From Vallitalea pronyensis (lineage in GTDB: Bacteria; Bacillota; Clostridia; Lachnospirales; Vallitaleaceae), in NCBI RefSeq assembly GCF_018141445.1, contig NZ_CP058649.1, positions 5,165,001 to 5,229,000 on the forward strand: a stretch of 64,000 bases of DNA, written 5' to 3'. Position 1 is the stretch's first letter, and every line of letters begins with the position of its first letter. Positions 36,154 through 45,106 of this stretch are shown here, in pieces. A program made the translations under genes and the position numbers. Below the pieces are notes generated by a model. The model was not told the origin of the DNA. It saw only the letters and a list, made by a program, of their open reading frames with translations, and searched no databases.

Positions 36154-37194
36154 TTAGACATACTTACCATAAGTTTTACCTACTTCAATAATGGCCTTTG
36201 CTTTCTCAAAATCTAGACTTGATGGGTATTCACAGCCTGTTGAAAGAATAAATCCACCATCTTTTTTAAATGTATCAATATCACGCTTAGCCAATTCTAC
36301 AACGGTTTCTACAGGACTGGTCATGATAACGCCTGGATCAATACAGCCAATTAATGTGGTCAGGTGACCATATTTTTCTTTACATTCCTTCATATCCTTA
36401 CAATCATCTGGCACATGCAAAAAGGAGATTGCTTCTGGCTGCATTCTTTTAATCTGTACATCAAAATAGATGCCATTACCACAATTGTGAATCATGACCA
36501 TACACCCTCTATCGTGTACATGTTTTGCTATTTTTTCAATGAATGGACCTTCAAATTCGTCCCACATTTCTTTACTCAAAATGGATTGAGATGCAAACAA
36601 CGTATCAAACATGATCGCATGTACACCTGTATCGATAAGGCGGTCCACATAGTCCAATAAGGTTTCGGTGACTACTCCAACCGCATGTTTTACTTCATCA
36701 GGATTCATAATAAGGTCTAAGAACATCTCCTGTTGTCCCCTTAACATACTAACGACACCAAGAGGTCCAAAGACAAAAGCCACAATGGGCGTATCTTGAC
36801 CTTTTGCATCCACAAGCAGTTGACAAAGCTTAATATGCTCCATCATGCGTTCCCCAGACTCTACTTGAATGGGTTTTATTTTTTTATAATCTTCTGGTGA
36901 ACGAATCAAACGGTCGTTTCTATCAGGGTAGGCTGCTTCATCATCCTCATAAACTATTTTAGCTCCAAAGTCTGAAGCTTCTACAGATAAATCCGTTAAT
37001 GTACATATAACATCCAGATTATAATCCTCTGTTAGCTTAATGTAAGCTTCTGCACAGACTTCTGCATCTTTTGCCAGCTGCTCATAGGTAGCTCCTACAA
37101 GTTTTCTTGCCACGCTATTTAATAACGGATAGATGGGCACCCGATCGGCTTCTTTGTGTTGTATGGCTAACCCTACTCTTTCTATTGCATTCAT
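36154..37194 (-). CDS. Uroporphyrinogen decarboxylase superfamily protein (MtaA/CmuA-like)
   Basis: Cytoplasmic TIM-barrel protein of 346 residues, starting at the ATG at 37194 with AGGAGG eight bases upstream. Family segments include RVGLAIQHKEADRVPIYPLL, DLSVEASDFGAKIVY, VFGPLGVVSMLRG, MIHNCGNGIYFDVQI and LSTGCEYP; the HNCGN and TGCE motifs supply His and Cys suitable for zinc. These residues favour the MtaA/CmuA methyltransferase branch, which moves methyl groups between corrinoid proteins and thiols, over true HemE. No heme pathway gene or corrinoid protein is nearby. Its upstream region shares a 62-base module with the cobW-type gene next to it, so the two are probably co-regulated. Confidence 0.88.
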   Translation of the reverse strand: MNAIERVGLAIQHKEADRVPIYPLLNSVARKLVGATYEQLAKDAEVCAEAYIKLTEDYNLDVICTLTDLSVEASDFGAKIVYEDDEAAYPDRNDRLIRSPEDYKKIKPIQVESGERMMEHIKLCQLLVDAKGQDTPIVAFVFGPLGVVSMLRGQQEMFLDLIMNPDEVKHAVGVVTETLLDYVDRLIDTGVHAIMFDTLFASQSILSKEMWDEFEGPFIEKIAKHVHDRGCMVMIHNCGNGIYFDVQIKRMQPEAISFLHVPDDCKDMKECKEKYGHLTTLIGCIDPGVIMTSPVETVVELAKRDIDTFKKDGGFILSTGCEYPSSLDFEKAKAIIEVGKTYGKYV

Positions 37195-37222
37195 AAAAGC
37201 GCCTCCTAAAATCATTTTGATT

Positions 37223-37284
37223 AGATTATAGAACAAAGACGCTTATTATTCTTGTATATAATTAATATTCTTTGGAGATATTTA
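37223..37284 (-). promoter_or_regulatory. Conserved promoter module upstream of the UroD-like gene (copy 1)
   Basis: On the minus strand a 34-base AT-rich box (37284-37251) is followed by a 20-base unconserved spacer and then TATAATCT (37230-37223), a good -10 box about 30 bases before the start codon. The same box, spacer length and -10 occur upstream of the cobW-type gene. The lack of a recognisable -35 hexamer suggests that an activator binds the box. Confidence 0.6.
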
Positions 37285-37311
37285 ACACCATTTACCTATA
37301 TGCTTTAACAC

Positions 37312-38223
37312 TTAAAAAAGCATTGCCAGTTTTGACTTATCCATATGATCACCAATGATGCTCACCTGTGGTTCTGCCTTTTTAGACACTTCATCAAGAC
37401 TGTAATCACCATAAGCATAATTAACACAATAATGCTTATCATCAACGATTAAATAGCCTTTTAAACGGATGACGTAACCCACTTTACCACTTCGTAAAGT
37501 ATCCATTAATCCTTCAAATTGCTCTATGGTCATCTTTGAAACCGTTTGTATACCCATGGATTGTATATCATATTCTGCATGATGACTTTCTACACCCTCT
37601 TCATGACGTGGGTTTTGGATGTGGGTACGGTGCTCAAAGATGATTTTCAAATCCTCATTTGTCAAAGACTTGAAAGGAATCGAAAAAACATTCGCCTTTG
37701 GATTGTCTTCCTTGAGTCCTTTAATGGTTTTGGTGATTTCATGTTCATGATAATCATCACATTTACTTAAAATGAGATTATTAGCTGCGCTGATTTGACT
37801 ATGAAAAAATTTGGAATAACGCATTTTACTTTCTCTATAGTATTTGGTATCCACAATGGTGTGTATACCATTAAGGTAGCATTTGTCTGCAATTTGTGGT
37901 TGCTTAAGTATGTCAAATAAATCTTCAATAACAAAAATACCTGAGGGTTCTATTAGAATCTGCTTTGGCTGATATGCCTTAATGATACGCTCAAGGGTTT
38001 CTATAAATTCACCTTTCAAACTGCAGCATATACACCCCTTGGAAATCTCATACACCTGTAAATCTTCGTCTGCAAATAATGAACCATCAATGGCGATTTC
38101 GCCAAATTCATTTTCAATGAGTATGAGTTTTTCATTTTGGAAATAACCAAGCTCTAAAACTTTTTTAATAAAAGTCGTTTTCCCTGATCCTAAAAAACCT
38201 GTGATGACATCTATCTTTACCAT
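37312..38223 (-). CDS. CobW/P47K family GTP-binding metallochaperone
   Basis: GTPase of 303 residues of the G3E/COG0523 family. Walker A is GFLGSGKTTFIKK (residues about 8-20). The metal-binding GCICCSL motif (CxCC) is near residue 63, and ILIEPSGIFV is the Walker B-like segment. SKCDDYHEHE is in the guanine-recognition position. A CobW C-terminal domain follows (VGYVIRLKGYLIVDDKHYCVNYAYGD). Members insert or deliver metals such as Zn, Fe or Co to target enzymes. Here it lies next to a UroD/MtaA-like protein that has Cys/His metal ligands, and the two share an upstream promoter module, so delivery of metal or cofactor to that enzyme is plausible. The ribosome binding site (AAAGGG) is weak. 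Confidence 0.9.
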   Translation of the reverse strand: MVKIDVITGFLGSGKTTFIKKVLELGYFQNEKLILIENEFGEIAIDGSLFADEDLQVYEISKGCICCSLKGEFIETLERIIKAYQPKQILIEPSGIFVIEDLFDILKQPQIADKCYLNGIHTIVDTKYYRESKMRYSKFFHSQISAANNLILSKCDDYHEHEITKTIKGLKEDNPKANVFSIPFKSLTNEDLKIIFEHRTHIQNPRHEEGVESHHAEYDIQSMGIQTVSKMTIEQFEGLMDTLRSGKVGYVIRLKGYLIVDDKHYCVNYAYGDYSLDEVSKKAEPQVSIIGDHMDKSKLAMLF

Positions 38224-38298
38224 TGTATGAACCCTTTCCTTAAAACAGGGTTAAATACCTGTTTTCCTTTTGTCTGGATTTAATAAGGTTATTACTAT

Positions 38299-38360
38299 AG
38301 ATTATAAGCAACCACAGGCTTTTTTTCTTGTATAAAATTAATATTATTTGGAAATATTTA
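38299..38360 (-). promoter_or_regulatory. Conserved promoter module upstream of the cobW-type gene (copy 2)
   Basis: The 34-base box at 38360-38327 matches the box at 37284-37251 in 31 positions. It is followed by the same 20-base spacer and TATAATCT (38306-38299). The start codon lies about 75 bases downstream. The box slightly overlaps the stop codon region of the diguanylate cyclase gene. Confidence 0.6.
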
Positions 38361-39713
38361 TGAATTGATAGACCCATTTTCCTTTGTCATTCTTTTTTCT
38401 TCATACATTCTTGTATCAGCAATATTCATGACTTTTTCTAAGGTATCCCCATCTATAGGATAAGTAGCAAGCCCAATGCTTGGAATAACCGGTATATCCA
38501 TATCCTCATGTTTAAAATTAAATACTGCTTTCGCTCTTAGACGTTCTTCAATATCTTCTAAATCTTTCATATGATGAATGTCAGAAACGAGAATAAGAAA
38601 TTCGTCGCCACCTAATCGAAAGACTCTCTTTTCTTGAATAGCAATGGCATTAAGACGCTTAGCAAATGCAATTAAAACCAAATCACCAACTTTATGTCCA
38701 TAATTATCATTGATGGCTTTGAAACGATTAATATCTATTAAAAATATACCAATTAAGCCATTATTGGCTTCCGCTTTCTTTAATACCATTTGATAATAAT
38801 ACTCTAGCACATATCGATTATTTAACCCTGTCAATTGATCATTCATGGCTTGATCATGCAATTGATACCTTGTATGAAAGATCATATAGATAAAGAAGCC
38901 AATGATTAAGCTGACCAGAATGGCTACTACCCTAAACGTTATGATTTTATTGTCACCCTTTTGCCAGCCATGTAAGGGTTCCACAACAACTTTCCATTGA
39001 TTATTAAGAATCTCAACGTCTAATGTAAGACCTTCACGGTCTATTATACTGCTATCACCATAAAAAGGCTTTTGTGGAAAATCCCGTTGATTATAAATAG
39101 CTGCATGGATATGTAATTCCTTCATGATGGTATCCATATTCTCTAGGTATCTATCAGCATCCAACACAATGCTAATCTGACCACAATATTCGTCTTCTAT
39201 AATAACAGGTATTCGTGCAATAAACCCAACATCACCCTGTACTAAGTTAATGGGTCCAACAAACAAACGTTTGAGCGTTTCTTTGACCTTAAGAACACCT
39301 TCGCGCTGGTCTGGTATTTTTGCTAAATCCACACCAATAACTTTTTCATTGCCCTCTCTTGGATAATTCCATATAACCGTTGTATTCTCTAACATACCAA
39401 TATTCCTGATTAAGGTCGTTTTTTTAGATAGCAATTGTTCCAAATACCTATTGGTTTCGTCCTCTGATATATCTGGATTGGTTTTTATATAGGCTAAATA
39501 GCCTTCTAACAAATTCGTGCTCTCATTGATGGTAGCCTCTACCCTAGACTGAAAGCTTAAGAATTTCTCTAAAACTTCTAATCGTTGCCTTTGGTCATCC
39601 CTATTTTTTACCACATCAATAGCTAAAAAAAGTAATATCATTATCATAACACTTACTGTAATCCCTATACCCGTCGCGTATATAATTTGTTGTTTTTTTG
39701 TCTTTAGATTCAT
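38358..39713 (-). CDS. Membrane diguanylate cyclase (GGDEF) with extracytoplasmic sensor
   Basis: Signalling enzyme of 451 residues that makes cyclic-di-GMP from two GTP. A membrane segment at about residues 13-33 and another near 255-275 enclose an extracytoplasmic sensor of about 220 residues resembling a CHASE-type domain (YLAYIKTNPDISEDE, GNEKVIGVDLAKIPDQREGV, GFIARIPVII). The GGDEF domain begins with DQLTGLNNRYVLE, and the active-site loop RLGGDEFLIL is intact. The usual inhibitory RxxD site five residues before GGDEF is not evident. GGAGG precedes the ATG. The ligand is unknown, and there is no EAL domain or obvious partner nearby. Confidence 0.93.
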   Translation of the reverse strand: MNLKTKKQQIIYATGIGITVSVMIMILLFLAIDVVKNRDDQRQRLEVLEKFLSFQSRVEATINESTNLLEGYLAYIKTNPDISEDETNRYLEQLLSKKTTLIRNIGMLENTTVIWNYPREGNEKVIGVDLAKIPDQREGVLKVKETLKRLFVGPINLVQGDVGFIARIPVIIEDEYCGQISIVLDADRYLENMDTIMKELHIHAAIYNQRDFPQKPFYGDSSIIDREGLTLDVEILNNQWKVVVEPLHGWQKGDNKIITFRVVAILVSLIIGFFIYMIFHTRYQLHDQAMNDQLTGLNNRYVLEYYYQMVLKKAEANNGLIGIFLIDINRFKAINDNYGHKVGDLVLIAFAKRLNAIAIQEKRVFRLGGDEFLILVSDIHHMKDLEDIEERLRAKAVFNFKHEDMDIPVIPSIGLATYPIDGDTLEKVMNIADTRMYEEKRMTKENGSINS

Positions 39714-39899
39714 GGTTATACCTCCACTCGTTAGCCTACTAGCAGTTATTGGGAGCCTCTTTTGTTATACGATGTCCTACTTATGCTTTATCATACCATC
39801 ATTTAATTTTCTTATCTATAGTATAGCATAAATTTTATACGAACTCTATTTCCCTTGCTCATGCCTACCTTATACGCATCTGCTATCTTATAAGAAAAT

Positions 39900-39930
39900 G
39901 AAAAAAACCTCCCCATAAAAACAGGGAGGT
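39900..39930 (-). terminator. Rho-independent terminator after the second UroD-like gene
   Basis: Read on the minus strand, ACCTCCC and GGGAGGT form a GC-rich stem followed by TTTTTTT. It lies just past the stop codon at 39967. Confidence 0.88.
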
Positions 39931-39966
39931 CTGTATCCACTTATACAACACCAAATTATCATTTCT

Positions 39967-41214
39967 TTATTGCCAATTCTTTTCAATTTCATCTCGAATA
40001 ATATCAATATATCGTCTAGCCTTATCTTCACTGTTATGAATGGTATACACATCCCGCTGTGCCAATTCCAGCTGACAACCTTGTGCGGCTTTTAGCGTCT
40101 TTTGAATATGCTGTCGAAAAGCACCTTCATCCAGTGTTTTATTAACACCTAAAAAGTTAGGACTTGGCTTACGGAGATACACCACTTTTTTCCCTTTTAA
40201 TTGGGCACCCATATAGGCTTCATCACACCATGGTGAAATGGATACTTTTCTTAAATTGGTCAACTTGGAAATATCTTTTTCCCAAAAAGAATGAACAGGC
40301 TCACAACAGCCATAAGAGAGCAAACCAAATATTTTAGAAATCTTCTCGTAACAGGGAAAAATAAATGTATCAAACATGTCAGGGGATATGCCCACCGTTT
40401 CTTGTGAATCCATGTATCCCCAGACATCTTCTGTTCTTAGAGGCTTATCTGCTGTATGGGGTAAGTCATCGGTATAACATAAACTGCCTTGACATAATAA
40501 TTCTTTATCTGTGGTTGGAAACAGGAGTCCTTCTTTTTCCATCCATTTAAAGTATGCAATGTAATCATCAGCAACTCTGTCTATAACTTCTTTAAATAGA
40601 TCGGGATAATCATACATGGAAAATAACATGGTTTCCATGCCCATCATATGGACAAGTTTCTGAGTAGGACTTGCATCTAAGCTTCCCATTTGCATTTTTG
40701 TTGGCAGAATATCACCAAAGATATCATCCACAAAATCCTTATAGCGGTGTGTCTCTTTTCGATGTACGCCAAAAGTGGAGGGCTTAAGCTTATCCACATC
40801 CTCTTTCAGATTGGAAATAACATGTTGAAACTGATGTCCCAAATCACTGCCCTTGCCATCAGAAGCATGCACAGTCCCTATCTTCATATCAAAGAGATTA
40901 AAATAGGTGTCCCAAGCAATGGGGAAATAATCTGGAACCACCCGATCATCCCCAAACACTTCAAAATTTAAGAACTGACTGTAAAGTGAGGTTTCTAGAC
41001 GTCTTCCTGCTTCCGTTTCACAGCGTAGCCTCTTGGGTATGAGCTCATGACCAAATGTCCAAAGTTCCAGATGAATCATGGGACGACCTTTCTCAAATCG
41101 GCTATGGCGCTGCCATTCTTTATGAATGTCTATATTACGTTCTGAATTGGCATGTTCAAGCTGCTTGTGAGCCACTTCTCTTAATATTGCTTTATCATGG
41201 ACTGTCACTTTCAT
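39967..41214 (-). CDS. Uroporphyrinogen decarboxylase superfamily protein, uncharacterised branch
   Basis: Protein of 415 residues; the start is the ATG at 41214 with AAGGAG upstream, although the frame is open 35 codons further. The barrel shows UroD-superfamily features: FDMKIGTVHASD, MGMETMLFSMYDYPDLFKEVID, LLCQGSLCYTDD and GLLSYGCCEPVHSFWE with a Cys-Cys-Glu-x-x-His cluster that could bind metal. It differs strongly from the other two members in the window and belongs to a branch often found beside AraC regulators and sugar genes, with no known reaction. It is divergent from an AraC-type gene, beyond which a third UroD-superfamily gene lies. Confidence 0.85.
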   Translation of the reverse strand: MKVTVHDKAILREVAHKQLEHANSERNIDIHKEWQRHSRFEKGRPMIHLELWTFGHELIPKRLRCETEAGRRLETSLYSQFLNFEVFGDDRVVPDYFPIAWDTYFNLFDMKIGTVHASDGKGSDLGHQFQHVISNLKEDVDKLKPSTFGVHRKETHRYKDFVDDIFGDILPTKMQMGSLDASPTQKLVHMMGMETMLFSMYDYPDLFKEVIDRVADDYIAYFKWMEKEGLLFPTTDKELLCQGSLCYTDDLPHTADKPLRTEDVWGYMDSQETVGISPDMFDTFIFPCYEKISKIFGLLSYGCCEPVHSFWEKDISKLTNLRKVSISPWCDEAYMGAQLKGKKVVYLRKPSPNFLGVNKTLDEGAFRQHIQKTLKAAQGCQLELAQRDVYTIHNSEDKARRYIDIIRDEIEKNWQ

Positions 41215-41304
41215 GATGTATTCTCCTTTCAAAACACGAGTATATACTTTTATTATAAAGGTATTATACCATTTATTAGTGGTCACTAGAATCCACAACC
41301 TTGC

Positions 41305-41333
41305 TTGAAAGATACACAATATTGCTCTATACT
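41305..41333 (+). promoter_or_regulatory. Promoter of the AraC-type gene between the UroD-like genes
   Basis: TTGAAA and TATACT separated by exactly 17 bases, 20 bases before the start codon at 41353. Confidence 0.6.
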
Positions 41334-41352
41334 ATTCTTAGGAGGTGTCCTC

Positions 41353-42207
41353 ATGGATAAAAAAGCAAACATTTATTTAAAGCCTCATCCAATAGATGCT
41401 CATGAAGAAGTTATTATCAATATTACAGGCTACTATGAACACATTAAAAATCATCAAATAACCCGTCAAGGTTCAACATGTGCTGATGAAGCTATTTTTA
41501 TCTATTGTCTTGAAGGGGCTGGCTGGTTAACAACAGATAATAAAACATATGTTGTGGATAAGGGTATGGCTATCTTTTGTGACCAAAAAGCGCCTCATGC
41601 CTATGGGTCTAATGGGCTTAATCCATGGACCATATTATGGGTTCATTTTACAGGTCCTTTTGTAGACTATTTTTCAAATGCCCTTCATGCAAAAGCACAA
41701 TGCACTGCCTTATCCATCGGATATCATACACATATTGTTCAATACATGAAACAGATTTTGAAGCTCCTAGATACGCCTGATGAGCCCTTAAAAAGACGAA
41801 CAGCGTACAGCTATCTAAAAGTGTGTTTATGTGAGGTGCTGATGCATGTTCAAGAAAACAGGTCTAAGAATATCACGGCTAATGCCTATGTGGATCAAAG
41901 TATTCTCATCATGGAACAATACCTTCATCATTCCCTGAGTCTGGATGAACTCTGTCATGCCATTGGTCTATCTAAATATTATTTTTCAAGACAGTTCAAA
42001 TTGGCAACAGGTCTTCCTCCCATGACTTACTTTAACCGCTTGAAGATTCAAAAAGCCTCCCATTTACTGGTGACAACTGATGACCGTATTCAAGAAATTA
42101 GTGCTCACTTGGGTTTCTCCAATCCTTATTATTTTTCAGAGACTTTTAAGCAATTCACAGGCTTTTCACCTAGAGAATACAAACATATGCATGGTAAAAA
42201 ATATTAA
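41353..42207 (+). CDS. AraC family transcriptional regulator with cupin sensor domain
   Basis: Regulator of 284 residues from the ATG at 41353, preceded by GGAGGTG. The N-terminal AraC-binding cupin has AIFIYCLEGAGWLTTDNKTY and DQKAPHAYGSNGLNPWTILWVHFTG. The C-terminal helix-turn-helix pair is LCHAIGLSKYYFSRQFKLATG and LGFSNPYYFSETFKQFTGFSPREY. It sits between two genes of the UroD superfamily, one divergent and one 142 bases downstream in the same direction. It is the natural candidate to regulate both. The inducer is unknown, probably a sugar or small metabolite. Confidence 0.92.
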   Translation: MDKKANIYLKPHPIDAHEEVIINITGYYEHIKNHQITRQGSTCADEAIFIYCLEGAGWLTTDNKTYVVDKGMAIFCDQKAPHAYGSNGLNPWTILWVHFTGPFVDYFSNALHAKAQCTALSIGYHTHIVQYMKQILKLLDTPDEPLKRRTAYSYLKVCLCEVLMHVQENRSKNITANAYVDQSILIMEQYLHHSLSLDELCHAIGLSKYYFSRQFKLATGLPPMTYFNRLKIQKASHLLVTTDDRIQEISAHLGFSNPYYFSETFKQFTGFSPREYKHMHGKKY

Positions 42208-42349
42208 GCACACAGACATTACTACTTTGAAACAAGGAAGATAAACCCTTGCATCTTAATATCCTTTAAAAAGTAATGAATATACTTAATGTAGGTGAAT
42301 ATGAAATTGTGTACAATAATATCATCAACGACGATAAGGAAGTGAGCCT

Positions 42350-43423
42350 GTGCTATACAAACTTGATTGGGAGAAGACACAACAAAAGTTTAAAGAATAT
42401 TGGGCCAAAGAAAATCATGACCGTCCTTTAATCAGCATCACGGCACCCCGTGATGGCTATAAAAAAAATCTGCCAAAAGCACCTGAAAAGCTTGAAGAGC
42501 GATGGCTGGATACTGACTATGTTATCAAGCGAGGCAGAGAAAATATGGCAGCTACCTATTATGGTGGTGAAGCCTTTCCCATGAACTGGCCTAACCTTGG
42601 ACCGGATATTTTTGGGGCAACCTTTGGCTGTGATATTATCTTTGAAGAAGATACCAGCTATGCTAAACCGATTATAGACAACTGGCATGACCAACCGTTG
42701 GTTTTTGACCCACAGAACAAATGGTGGCAGAAAATGATGCACATGACAGAAGCCATGGTTGCTGATGCAAAAGGGGACTATTTTGTAGGTATAACCGATC
42801 TGCATGCAGGAGCAGATGGCTTAGTATCCCTTAGAGGACCTGAGAATCTCTGCTTAGATTTATATGATCATCTTGAGGTGGTAAAAAAAGCCCTTTTTCA
42901 ATTGCTGCCTGTTTTTCAGAAACAATTGGATACCCTCTATGACATGACAACTAAGAATTTGGCCGGTAGTTCCAATTGGATGGGTGTATGGCATCCTGAA
43001 AAGTGGTACGTCACAAGCAGCGATTTTATCTGCATGATTTCAGAGGAGCAATTTGAGCATTTTGTCCTTCCTGAACTCTTAGAAGAAATTAATTGGCTAA
43101 GTGAAAGAACCATTTTCCATCTGGATGGACCAGGGGCATTAAAGCATCTGGACCGCTTATTGGAAATACCTAACCTATCAGGTATTCAATGGGTGTACGG
43201 TGCTGGACAGCCTACTGCCGCACACTGGGTGCCTATATTAAAAAAAATCCAGAATGCTGGAAAGCTTATTCAAGTAGAAATTGTGCCGGAGGATCTGGAT
43301 GTTTTGTTAGAAGAATTAAATCCAGAAGGCGTCATGTACTTCACTAAACCGCGCCAAACCGAAGAAGAAGCAAAAGCCATTATTAAAAAAATGGAGAATG
43401 CCTACAAAAAGAAGTTATACTGA
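42350..43423 (+). CDS. Uroporphyrinogen decarboxylase superfamily protein
   Basis: Protein of 357 residues starting with GTG at 42350, with AAGGAAG upstream. Sequence segments typical of the uncharacterised UroD-like branch are RPLISITAPRDGYKK, FPMNWPNLGPDIFGA, VGITDLHAGADGLVSLRGPENL, FHLDGPGALKHLDRLLEIPNLSGIQ and GVMYFTKPRQTEEEA. The FHLDGPGALKHL piece takes the place of the HNCGN motif of the MtaA-like protein, so the metal-binding Cys is missing and chemistry probably differs. It follows an AraC-type gene in the same direction. No terminator with a T-run was seen before the convergent AraC-type gene; only short palindromes around 43462-43481. Confidence 0.85.
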   Translation: MLYKLDWEKTQQKFKEYWAKENHDRPLISITAPRDGYKKNLPKAPEKLEERWLDTDYVIKRGRENMAATYYGGEAFPMNWPNLGPDIFGATFGCDIIFEEDTSYAKPIIDNWHDQPLVFDPQNKWWQKMMHMTEAMVADAKGDYFVGITDLHAGADGLVSLRGPENLCLDLYDHLEVVKKALFQLLPVFQKQLDTLYDMTTKNLAGSSNWMGVWHPEKWYVTSSDFICMISEEQFEHFVLPELLEEINWLSERTIFHLDGPGALKHLDRLLEIPNLSGIQWVYGAGQPTAAHWVPILKKIQNAGKLIQVEIVPEDLDVLLEELNPEGVMYFTKPRQTEEEAKAIIKKMENAYKKKLY

Positions 43424-43490
43424 TTAAGGGATGTACTCATCTTTCTCAGTATTAGATATAAGGTAAGTCAGACTGACCCTTAAGGGCAAC

Positions 43491-44351
43491 TCATCTTTGG
43501 TTTCGAAAACGGGATGGTGTTTTACCCGTAAATTTTTTAAATGTAGTGTTAAAATGCGTTGTATTATTAAATCCACATTCTGTTGCAATGTGGGTTATTT
43601 TTTTATTACTTTCTTTTAGCTGTATCATGGATTGGTTAATTCTGATTTTATTTACATAATCATTGAAAGTGTATCCTGTGGTTTCTTTAAATATTGTGCA
43701 AAAATATTGAGGTGTGATAAACAACTTACCAGCAATATCCTTTAATGCAATTGTGTCTTGATAATGCTGATAGATGTATTCTATGACTTTTTCAACCCGA
43801 ACAAGATTCTGTTTATTGGGTTTGTTGTTTTTTTCAGGGTCTCTAAAATACCGTGTTAAATAAGTTAAAATCATTAAGAGTCTTGCTTTTATCATCAATT
43901 GATAACCCTTAGGTTTTTCTTGGTATTCTTCTTCAATGGCAATCAGCTGTTCCCTTATTTTCGCGGTAAAGGAATGGTCTCTTGACAATTTATTATTAAA
44001 ATCACTGCCTCTTTCTAGAAAAGGTTGAAGGTAATTATAGTCGAGGCTATTACTGAGATCTGAATATACCAACGTGGGATTAAATACAAGAACTGTCTGG
44101 AGCATCTGTTTATCGTAAACTTCTAAATAGTGGGGTTCAATGTTATTAATGACAATAATATCCCCTGGCTCCATCTGGTAGCATCGATTTTTCATATGAT
44201 ATTGTCCATATCCAGCTTTTACATATGAGATTTCTAAACATTCATGCCAATGAAATATCTTATGCATATCATAATAAGGCAGCAGCTCTTGTTGCTGTAC
44301 CTCCAAAGGGAATTTCTTGTCCAATTGAATGATTGATTTCTTGATTTTCAT
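43491..44351 (-). CDS. AraC family transcriptional regulator
   Basis: Regulator of about 286 residues. The frame is open to 44420, but AGGG spaced seven bases from the ATG at 44351 gives the best, still weak, start; 44357 is an alternative. An N-terminal cupin (IFHWHECLEISYVKAGYGQYHM, MEPGDIIVINNIEPH) is followed by a helical linker. The C-terminal HTH pair is AGKLFITPQYFCTIFKETTGYT and CGFNNTTHFNTTFKKFTGKTPSRF. It is convergent with the third UroD-like gene and has no divergent partner gene with an obvious function, so its target is unclear. Confidence 0.9.
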   Translation of the reverse strand: MKIKKSIIQLDKKFPLEVQQQELLPYYDMHKIFHWHECLEISYVKAGYGQYHMKNRCYQMEPGDIIVINNIEPHYLEVYDKQMLQTVLVFNPTLVYSDLSNSLDYNYLQPFLERGSDFNNKLSRDHSFTAKIREQLIAIEEEYQEKPKGYQLMIKARLLMILTYLTRYFRDPEKNNKPNKQNLVRVEKVIEYIYQHYQDTIALKDIAGKLFITPQYFCTIFKETTGYTFNDYVNKIRINQSMIQLKESNKKITHIATECGFNNTTHFNTTFKKFTGKTPSRFRNQR

Positions 44352-44462
44352 GGGCATACCCTGCTTTCTATATACATAAGATAGCTTATACCATAATAGC
44401 TCTTTTAAGAAATGCAGCACAATGACTGCATGTACTATAAATTCTATTTATATCTTTCTTAA

Positions 44463-45035
44463 TTATCTTTTTAAAAGACCATCATAAACTAAATGAATAA
44501 TCAATTCAATTTTATGTTCATTGATACAGTCACTATAATTATAACCATATTTGTGAATAATACCATAAATGACTATTTCAAGGTAATCGTAAAGGTCTTC
44601 ATCGCTTAATGTCTCATCAATATACCCTTCTTCTCGACCTTGCGTATGAAATAGATCTGTAAGCTTGTTCATTTTATCTAATTGCTCATGGTTTAAAAAT
44701 TGGTACATGTTGGTTACATCATATTTTTTTGTACATCTACACTCCTTAATTTTCAATTTAATTAATTGGGTTAATTTACATTTGAAATCACATGACCCAT
44801 GGATTACTTTTTCGTATTCATCTATAAAATAGACCATCACTCTTTTTAACACTTCTAAATACAGATTATCTTTACTTTCAAAATATTTGTAGAGTGTAGC
44901 TTTTGACGTATTAGCACGTTCAGCAATCTCATCAACACTTACTTTATCAAAGCCATATTTTTCAAACAGCCCAGTTGCAGCATCCAGAATTTTTTCCATT
45001 TTAGCTGCTGATCTTTTTGAATGCGAAGTCAACAC
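44463..45035 (-). CDS. TetR family transcriptional repressor
   Basis: Repressor of 190 residues. The N-terminal HTH is typical: KILDAATGLFEKYGFDKVSVDEIAERANTSKATLYKYFESKDNLY is represented by GFDKVSVDEIAERANTSKA and the YKYFESK turn. The remaining 130 residues form the variable ligand domain, with Cys residues at DFKCKL and ECRCTKK. It starts with GTG at 45035 (or TTG at 45032) after GGAGGTGAT. It is divergent from an alpha/beta hydrolase gene, whose promoter holds a palindrome that fits a TetR-type operator. It probably represses that gene, and perhaps itself, until a small hydrophobic ligand binds. Confidence 0.92.
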   Translation of the reverse strand: MLTSHSKRSAAKMEKILDAATGLFEKYGFDKVSVDEIAERANTSKATLYKYFESKDNLYLEVLKRVMVYFIDEYEKVIHGSCDFKCKLTQLIKLKIKECRCTKKYDVTNMYQFLNHEQLDKMNKLTDLFHTQGREEGYIDETLSDEDLYDYLEIVIYGIIHKYGYNYSDCINEHKIELIIHLVYDGLLKR

Positions 45036-45106
45036 ATCACCTCCAATTATCTTATAGACATCTTACTATAATTGCATAAGATTGTCCATAATGGACTTGG
45101 GAAGGA

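Noticed and set aside
36154..37194. True uroporphyrinogen decarboxylase hemE
   Set aside because: The HNCGN and TGCE motifs fit MtaA/CmuA-type methyltransferases better, and no other heme genes are present.
37195..38357. Cobalamin riboswitch upstream of the UroD-like or cobW-type genes
   Set aside because: The leaders are only about 30-75 bases from the predicted -10 boxes, too short, and no B12-box sequence was seen.
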